A stretch of 38,779 nt of DNA from JAFAGX01 sp035623255 (GTDB lineage Bacteria; Acidobacteriota; Terriglobia; Terriglobales; Acidobacteriaceae). Each line of letters opens with the position of its first letter. Positions within the stretch are counted from its first letter, which is position 1. A program made the position numbers and the translations under genes. Location of the stretch: assembly GCA_035623255.1 (NCBI GenBank), contig DASPTU010000062.1:1-38779 (forward strand). The letters run 5' to 3'. Positions 33,573 to 38,779 of the stretch are shown piece by piece. A model generated the notes under the pieces. It saw nothing but the letters and a program-made list of their open reading frames with translations. It searched no databases and was not told where the DNA came from.

Positions 33573-34043
33573 CCGGAGCAGGGTTCAAATCCGACCAAAA
33601 TTGGACGCTTCCGAGCTGACGGCAAACTGCAAGGGCATGATTGGAGCGAATGTTTTATCCAAGAAAAAATAGTTAGGGCAAGGCCACGCCCAGAATCAGT
33701 CTGGTCTGCTACTCTACCCGCGCCGCTATTTCGTCCAAAAGCTGTCGTGGTTCTGTTCTGGTCCCGAAGTGGGGCGGAGAAGTTGTGTTACAAACTTCGC
33801 CTCCGGGCTCCCGTTCAGCCACTTCTGAATTCTTGTCGGCGTGGAGTAGGTTTTTGTCATAAAAGTGAAGGTGAGGCTGTCCTCGCCATTCTTTCGCGGA
33901 CACCTGTTGGGTCATCGAGCCGTACACGCCGACGCAAGTCTTTAGAAATCAGTAATCGAAAATTTGACGCTCTTGGGCCCCTGCAGTCCCTCTGGCCATA
34001 AGGGATTGGTTGCCAGTCCCATCCTTATACAAGAGAGATTTCT
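33573..34043. other. Intergenic region upstream of GH16-like gene
   Basis: About 470 bp without a supported gene. A 72-codon minus-strand ORF (33709-33927, MYGSMTQQVSAKEWRGQPHLHF) has no ribosome site and was not recognised. CCAAAATTGG at 33595-33604 and TCCCT/AGGGA at 33987-34005 are small symmetric elements. TATACA at 34026-34031 may be a -10 element, without a good -35. Confidence 0.5.
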
Positions 34044-34796
34044 ATGACAAAAATAATGTTGTTAGTGTTAGCAAGTCTTTTCATTGCCGACGGTACATTA
34101 CATGCCAGTGGGCCGGCCGCTCCGGCTGGCGCGACTTTTTTCGACAATTTTTCAAGCGGGTCACTCGACACGTCCAAATGGATCGCCTCCAACTGGTCCG
34201 CGCCGGGTGGAGGCCAATTCGTTCCTTCGTATCTTGATTTCTCCTCCGGGATGCTGCGAATCAAAGTCACGCAGACCTACACCTCAAGCGGTGCGATCTC
34301 TTCGGTCGGCGGCGAGATACAGACCAAACCGAAGTTCGGCTTCGGAACCTATGTGTGGGTCTTCCGCGCTTCCTCGACTTCAAGTACTCCGACTGGAGAC
34401 GGCGTTGCTGTCTCCGGCCAGATCAGCTCAGGTTTTGTATTTGTGAACAACTCACAGACAGAGATCGACACCCCAGAGATTGAAGGACAGAATCCCGGTA
34501 CCCTGTGGTGGACAACCTGGTTAGGCTTGAACAAAAAGCAATGGACCGCGACGCAAGCCCCCATCGCACCCGAGAAAGGCTTCCACTATTACAAGTGCGT
34601 CTGGACACCGACGGCGGTCAAGTTCTACGTTGACGGCGTGCGGGTGTCGACGCACACCGGCGTCGTCCCGCAAGTCCCAGCGTTTGCCATGATCAACCAT
34701 TGGGGAACCAACAGCACGGGCTGGGGTGGTCTGGCGACTCCCAATGTTACTCGCTACATGTTCGTGCGGAGCTTCAGTTTCACTCCGCTTCCGTAG
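34044..34796 (+). CDS. Secreted GH16-like glycoside hydrolase (concanavalin-type)
   Basis: A 250-aa protein with a signal peptide (residues 1-22) and AGAGAG about 6 nt before ATG. The GH16 catalytic signature E-x-D-x-x-E is present as E140-I-D142-T-P-E145. Flanking elements also fit: DNFSSGSLDTSKW near 34-46 (family opening), GEIQTKPKFGFGTYVWVFRAS (95-110), FHYYKCVWTPTAVKFYVDGV (late strands). The family cleaves beta-1,3/1,4-glucans, agar, carrageenan and similar; the substrate cannot be read here. It stands alone and convergent to the phosphoesterase unit. Confidence 0.85.
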   Translation: MTKIMLLVLASLFIADGTLHASGPAAPAGATFFDNFSSGSLDTSKWIASNWSAPGGGQFVPSYLDFSSGMLRIKVTQTYTSSGAISSVGGEIQTKPKFGFGTYVWVFRASSTSSTPTGDGVAVSGQISSGFVFVNNSQTEIDTPEIEGQNPGTLWWTTWLGLNKKQWTATQAPIAPEKGFHYYKCVWTPTAVKFYVDGVRVSTHTGVVPQVPAFAMINHWGTNSTGWGGLATPNVTRYMFVRSFSFTPLP

Positions 34797-35006
34797 CCAC
34801 GCAGAACTTGCAAGAGCCACACGGTCAGTTAAAGCAAAATTGTGCGAATAGGACACAGAGAGGGAATCGCCCACTCGGAGGCAAGTATTGACCGCTGGAA
34901 TCGCGAGGAACAGCGGCTCATTGCTGGTACGATCAACGTCCACACAACCGGCTACCTTGCCACGGAGGCGCCAACCGAGGCAGCAGCTGCGCCGGATCCA
35001 TTTAAG

Positions 35007-36356
35007 TCAAGAAGATGAATCCAAGGCGCCAGTCCAACTCTCGAATGCTCTTCTCTTCCTCTCGTCTTCTTTAAAGAACGCCAGATAAGTCATCACGTGG
35101 TATCCAACAAATTGCTTCTGTCCCGGATGAAATCGGGCCAGTTCGTGCACCGGCCGCCAGGTTCCGGAGTTGATATAAATCCGGTTCTCGATGTCATTGC
35201 CCTCCTGGACAGATTGCAAGGGGACGATTTCATAGTGGTGCGTGTGTCCGTACACAATGAATTTCGCCCAACCCTCGGTAAAAGCCTTCTCCTGCAGCGC
35301 GTACGGATAAAAGCTTTCAGCCCGGCCACTCCCGAACTTCGAACTGAACCAGGCGGTCACGTCGCTGAGACCCGCCAGCGGCATTTCAGTGGAAATCTCA
35401 AAGCCCAGCTTTATCAGAATCGAGCTGCCGAACGGGCGAGCCTTCACGAAATCCAAGTGCAAGAATCTATGTACCAGATCGTTCCAGATAGTCTTGATTT
35501 CTTTCGCCAATTCGGGGGAGCACGTATTGCTCAAGAGTCCATCAACCCAGATCGGGATCATTGAGAGTGGCCGAACATTGTCGATCTCTCTCAACCCGGC
35601 GTCGCACGCATCCGGCAACCGGCTTCCTAAGTGATCACGAACGGCCATTCCAAACTTGTCAAGCAGCTCAATGACGATGACGTCCCCGAGTGAGGATGCA
35701 TCCCGGTCGTGTTCGAAGTTGCTCGGATCGAAAATGTCCCCATGTCGAGCGAAGACCTTGTGATCGCGATAAATCTGCTCAATGAGAGCCGATTCAAAGG
35801 GTTCGTGCGGGAATGGGATAGAGGCTGAGTTCTGCAGGCCAAGAGCATCGACAATCCTGGCTCTAATCTGATCGTGCGCAGGCCCTTGCAGATGAAAAAA
35901 CCAGTCATGATTGCCGACCAGATAGTGGATACGCACCGGTATGGGAACCCTTGCGGGAGGGTTAATCACGGCTCCGCCGTCGGGATTGGCGGGAGGAAGG
36001 CTCATGATCTCTGGATTGTGCAGGCTCTTCAGGATGGCTAGTGACTCTTTGTTGTTTGCGATCACATCTTCCGTGATCCGCTCCACCGTCTCAGCGAAAC
36101 GCGGATCATTCTGATTACCCCAGGGGCGAACCTCCGTCGGAGCGTTGCACCACTTTGTGGAGCGTATGACATCAAGGATGTCTCCGAGTAGAACAAGGTC
36201 AATGCGTTCAATCGGGGCGTACTGTTTGTCGCTTCGCCACGAAGCGTCATAAGAGAGTTCACGCAAGCTCTCGCGGAATGATCTAAAGGCTCCACTTCGT
36301 ATGGTCTCGCCCGACGTACCGTCCGTCAGATGTAAGTCACTAACGATTACGAGCAC
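35007..36356 (-). CDS. Calcineurin-like metallophosphoesterase (cytoplasmic, 449 aa)
   Basis: Full set of metal-binding motifs: SDLHLTDG at residues 6-13, LLGDILD, LVGNHDWFFH, ARHGDIFDPSN and VYGHTHHYE. The frame opens with TTG at 36398, but a GTG at 36356 has AGGGAG about 7 nt upstream and places the first motif at residue 7 as is normal, so it is the better start. No signal peptide. A large insert (~250-350) separates metal motifs four and five. Substrate unknown. It follows the other phosphoesterase gene by 57 bp. Confidence 0.88.
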   Translation of the reverse strand: MLVIVSDLHLTDGTSGETIRSGAFRSFRESLRELSYDASWRSDKQYAPIERIDLVLLGDILDVIRSTKWCNAPTEVRPWGNQNDPRFAETVERITEDVIANNKESLAILKSLHNPEIMSLPPANPDGGAVINPPARVPIPVRIHYLVGNHDWFFHLQGPAHDQIRARIVDALGLQNSASIPFPHEPFESALIEQIYRDHKVFARHGDIFDPSNFEHDRDASSLGDVIVIELLDKFGMAVRDHLGSRLPDACDAGLREIDNVRPLSMIPIWVDGLLSNTCSPELAKEIKTIWNDLVHRFLHLDFVKARPFGSSILIKLGFEISTEMPLAGLSDVTAWFSSKFGSGRAESFYPYALQEKAFTEGWAKFIVYGHTHHYEIVPLQSVQEGNDIENRIYINSGTWRPVHELARFHPGQKQFVGYHVMTYLAFFKEDERKRRAFESWTGALDSSS

Positions 36357-36413
36357 AATCCCGCTCCCTGGGGAGATGCAATTCGTGCATCCCCGCAAAA
36401 CTGCGATCTTCCT

Positions 36414-37610
36414 TTACGCAGTGAAGCGTTCAAATAGGGCAGTGGCGTCGGCACCTCCGATGAAAGGGACGAGGAAATACTCAAAAACAATTTGGTTCTT
36501 GTTGACGGTCACCCGCAAAAAACCAGGCTGCTCCTCATTGAAGTTTTGCAGCTGCACATCGGGCAGTGTGGTCTGGACCGGCAGCTTGGGCGGCTTTTTC
36601 GGGTCGTTTAGCCCAAGGTTCTTCTGCAGCCTGTGAAGGCTCCGCGGGTCATTGGCGTACCCGCCGGCACCGGCGACCACATAGGGAATACTCCTGGTCT
36701 TGTTGGTTGCAGGGTCCTTCATTTTGCGCGAGAACCGCTGATAATTGTGTACGTGGCCTGAGATAATCGCGTCGGGCAGCCGCCCCGACGCGGCAATCGC
36801 GCGATCTAATGCATTCAAAATATCGGGCGATCCTCCATGCGCAGAGTCGAGCGAGTAAGGTGGATGGTGGACTGTCACGATTAGCTTTTTAGTTGGATCA
36901 GCGCTCCTGAGTTGGTCTTCCAAAAAGAACTGCTGATCGCTTCTGCCTCGCGCGTCCAAGCTGCCTTCGACGTTCGAGTATAGACCAATTATGGTGACAA
37001 ACGGCGCCTCAAGCGTCCAGTACGGGTAAGGTTGGGTCATCGACATACGATACGGGCTCACGTAGCGTGGCGCCGAGTCACAGAAGTTTTCGAAGAATCC
37101 GTATAGCGATGGTTCGGTATCCGGAGTATCTCCCTTCTGCACGTGCGTGTCGCCATCGTGATTGCCGGGAATCGCGAAGATCAGAGCTCGGTAATACTGA
37201 TAAGGTTCGTAGAACTCTGTTTTGTACAACCTTTGCTGCCCGTTGAAGTAAACCACGTCGCCCACAATGAATAAGAATCTGGGGGCTTCCTTCGCAGAGA
37301 CATTATTAAGCTGCTGTTCCATGGCCGCAGCGACAGATTCCTGAGTTGCAGTTCCGTTGACGCCGCCAACGTCTCCCACGCAGTGAAAAACAATTTGACC
37401 TTGATCTTCTGCGGCCTTGCTCGCCACAGGATCGAAAACGCTAAACGGAACTGTCAGGTGTTGAGGTGGCGGATGAGGGATAACCTCGAATCGCGTCATG
37501 TCTTTTAGCTCTGCGACCGGGTCTCCTGTAGGCCGGCGTTGCTTTCCTACCATCTGATGGCGAGTTAGGTGAGATGGAATGGGAAATGGATGCTGAGGGG
37601 CTTGTGCCAT
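36414..37610 (-). CDS. Metallophosphoesterase of purple-acid-phosphatase-like type (398 aa)
   Basis: Motifs in order: HCVGDVGG (~89-96; a D-x-G first motif as in purple acid phosphatases), FIVGDVVYFNG, AIPGNHDGDTHV, VTVHHPPYSLD and ISGHVHNYQRFSR. GGAGG lies 10 nt before the ATG. The N-terminus (MAQAPQHPFPIPSHLTRHQ) is not a signal sequence, so it is probably cytoplasmic, unlike most purple acid phosphatases. It differs in family from its neighbour, suggesting the two act on different phosphoesters in one process. Substrate unknown. Confidence 0.88.
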   Translation of the reverse strand: MAQAPQHPFPIPSHLTRHQMVGKQRRPTGDPVAELKDMTRFEVIPHPPPQHLTVPFSVFDPVASKAAEDQGQIVFHCVGDVGGVNGTATQESVAAAMEQQLNNVSAKEAPRFLFIVGDVVYFNGQQRLYKTEFYEPYQYYRALIFAIPGNHDGDTHVQKGDTPDTEPSLYGFFENFCDSAPRYVSPYRMSMTQPYPYWTLEAPFVTIIGLYSNVEGSLDARGRSDQQFFLEDQLRSADPTKKLIVTVHHPPYSLDSAHGGSPDILNALDRAIAASGRLPDAIISGHVHNYQRFSRKMKDPATNKTRSIPYVVAGAGGYANDPRSLHRLQKNLGLNDPKKPPKLPVQTTLPDVQLQNFNEEQPGFLRVTVNKNQIVFEYFLVPFIGGADATALFERFTA

Positions 37611-37718
37611 GGATAAATTCCTCCATTTTCTAGAATTGAGACGTTTACCGGCTGGGACCAGGTTCGACTCTACACGCAGGTGCTAAATGGCAATCAGGCC
37701 CAGCATCTGACACATCGG

Positions 37719-38003
37719 CTAACCAACTACTCCAGGGACCGGCCCATTAGGAGTTGCGCACCAGCAGGGGGAGTTCACGGGAAAATATCCCGGGAGGAGG
37801 CACCAGAAGTAAGGTGTGAGGCATCGATTCGAAACTGCTTGCGCGACCTCAAAGCGATCGTTAAGACTCCCGCGATGTGAAATGTAACCCCGGCTTATAT
37901 CGTCTATCACGGTTTGATTCGTAAGGTTGTTCGCCGTACGGTTGTGAGGTGTGGCGATACCGCTCGCTAATACAACAACAGCGATCATCATCATTACGCG
38001 CAT
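37719..38003 (-). CDS. Small exported protein of unknown function
   Basis: A 94-aa protein with GGAG about 7 nt upstream of ATG and a hydrophobic N-terminus (MRVMMMIAVVVLASGIA) that looks like a signal peptide. Its first 10 bases overlap the end of the upstream gene (ATGCGCGTAA), so translation is probably coupled. The body is unrecognised and includes VIDDISRGYISHRGSLNDRF and four cysteines. The C-terminal third (YFPVNSPCWCATPNGPVPG) is of low complexity and could reflect a frameshift. Confidence 0.45.
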   Translation of the reverse strand: MRVMMMIAVVVLASGIATPHNRTANNLTNQTVIDDISRGYISHRGSLNDRFEVAQAVSNRCLTPYFWCLLPGYFPVNSPCWCATPNGPVPGVVG

Positions 38004-38608
38004 GGTTGGACTCCGTTCACGGAAAATATGTGTCGGTCCTGAGCTTGATTAGTTTCGGGCACAATCGCCACCTGTCCGTTTTGAGCCTGAATCCTGAACC
38101 TTTGAGGTGTGGTCGTGGCGAGAAGAACTATCGGTACGCTTTTCGGGAGGGGTGGTACCCCGACCCCACCCGCCCCACTATTGCCCCAGTAATTGAGGCA
38201 GACTGTCTCAGGTTTTAATACTGGATGGTCGAGCAAAAGCACGAAAGAATAATCACGGACTTGAAATTTTCCGCTGCCGTCTGCGGCAACTTCATAGCGT
38301 GAATAGAACTGGTTTGAATTAAAACCTTCGTTGTCCCCCAGATTTGCGATGACGCCCTGAACAGCATAATTCCTAAGCCAGACGATCTGTTGCTCCACGT
38401 AATTCACCAGAAAAAAACCAAGCACGACTGTGACAACGTATGCTGCAAATGCGCCGGTGGCATTGAACTTTAAGTTCTGTAAAGGTCCTGAAACCGTTAC
38501 AGATGTTTCGGGAAACATCTTAAAGATGAGTATCGCTGGAACCAGCGGCATTAACACATACAAGATGTACAGCGCAAAAGAGAAGAACACGGCGAAATTG
38601 TTATCCAT
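37994..38608 (-). CDS. Two-helix membrane protein of unknown function
   Basis: A 204-aa protein. Membrane helices lie at ~9-31 and ~52-72 (TGAFAAYVVTVVLGFFLVNYVEQQIVWLR), followed by ~130 soluble residues with beta character (FYSRYEVAADGSGKFQVRDYSFVLLLDHPVL, FRIQAQNGQVAIVPETNQ). No family recognised. It is the first gene of the minus-strand unit and is driven by the promoter at the window edge. Position suggests a sensor or scaffold for the two phosphoesterases, but this is inference. Confidence 0.65.
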   Translation of the reverse strand: MDNNFAVFFSFALYILYVLMPLVPAILIFKMFPETSVTVSGPLQNLKFNATGAFAAYVVTVVLGFFLVNYVEQQIVWLRNYAVQGVIANLGDNEGFNSNQFYSRYEVAADGSGKFQVRDYSFVLLLDHPVLKPETVCLNYWGNSGAGGVGVPPLPKSVPIVLLATTTPQRFRIQAQNGQVAIVPETNQAQDRHIFSVNGVQPCA

Positions 38609-38619
38609 GGTGGCCCCGT

Positions 38620-38647
38620 ATTATGGACGAATCCGAAGACCAGTCAA
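38620..38647 (-). promoter_or_regulatory. Strong sigma-70 promoter of the phosphoesterase unit
   Basis: On the minus strand, TTGACT (38642-38647), 16-bp spacer, CATAAT (38620-38625). Each hexamer matches 5 of 6 consensus bases. The start would be near 38613, only about 5 nt before the ATG at 38608, implying a leaderless or very short leader. Confidence 0.65.
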
Positions 38648-38779
38648 GCAAAAGTGCGTTGCTGATTTTCTGAATTCGTAAATTGCATCGGGTTGACGGC
38701 CAGGCACCGCTTCTCCATGGATAGGCAACTCTTTGTCTCTTACACAACATGCTTTAGGCTGTTACGAAAACAGAACAGA

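Noticed and set aside
33589..33602. GGGTTCAAATCC, resembling a tRNA T-arm
   Set aside because: The flanking bases do not form a 5-bp T-stem and there is no acceptor strand or CCA; chance match.
33709..33927. 72-codon minus-strand ORF before the GH16-like gene
   Set aside because: No ribosome site, no recognisable family, and no operon partner; it may be a gene remnant but cannot be supported.
37662..37676. GGTTCGACTC, resembling a tRNA T-loop
   Set aside because: No stem pairing around it and no other tRNA elements.
1..38779. CRISPR arrays, IS elements, integrase, toxin-antitoxin or restriction genes
   Set aside because: None seen; no regularly spaced repeats with unique spacers and no transposase or recombinase motifs on either strand.

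Overview
The window reads as a chromosomal segment of an Acidobacteriota species, probably class Terriglobia. That is inferred from gene content: a Ser/Thr kinase fused to TolB-like repeats, a PadR gene overlapping a ~900-aa FtsX/MacB-type orphan permease, a winged-helix regulator with a TPR sensor, a DUF1111 di-haem protein and a fused response regulator/thioredoxin-reductase-like protein. No rRNA, complete tRNA, CRISPR array, transposase or integrase was found.

Layout. 0.1-2.7 kb: membrane Ser/Thr kinase (-). 3.0 kb: 3' half of a tRNA-Arg(UCU), copy 1. 3.1-4.7 kb: membrane cytochrome b plus an MsrP/YedY-like molybdopterin protein (-). 5.1-8.3 kb: a nitrite/nitric-oxide module (+) made of an AniA-type copper nitrite reductase, a Crp/Fnr regulator and the di-iron repair protein RIC; nirK and ric carry the same FNR-type operator/promoter. 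8.3-12.3 kb (-): membrane aminopropyltransferase-like protein, then an exported-protein cluster (HTH-like protein, beta-helix protein, small secreted protein). 12.4-14.8 kb: winged-helix/TPR regulator (+) preceded by three 10-bp-phased repeats. 15.0 kb: tRNA 3'-half copy 2 and a decayed ppk1 C-terminus. 15.7-20.2 kb: DUF1111 di-haem protein (-), then padR and its permease (+) behind a promoter with a 30-bp palindrome. 20.2 kb: diverged tRNA 3'-half copy 3.

20.4-23.4 kb (-): a redox-type two-component pair, REC-glutaredoxin-like-TrxR-like protein followed by a histidine kinase with an N-terminal cyclic-nucleotide-binding-like domain. 23.6-33.6 kb: a probable sigma-54 regulon. A GAF-GAF-AAA+-Fis activator is divergent from an outer-membrane barrel gene and upstream of a STAS / sigma-70-like / RND efflux (adaptor, pump, outer-membrane factor) operon. 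Both flanking units have a -24/-12 promoter, and both have a TCGACA-N2-TGTCGAA palindrome about 103-106 bp upstream of the -24 element.

34-38.8 kb: a secreted GH16-like hydrolase (+), then convergent to it a four-gene unit (-) of a two-helix membrane protein, a small exported protein and two different metallophosphoesterases, read from a strong sigma-70 promoter at the right edge.

The most interesting signals are the sigma-54 regulon with its paired operators, the nirK/ric operator pair, and the repeated tRNA 3' halves that suggest past integration at a tRNA-Arg site. All functional assignments come from reading motifs in the sequence; no database search was run.
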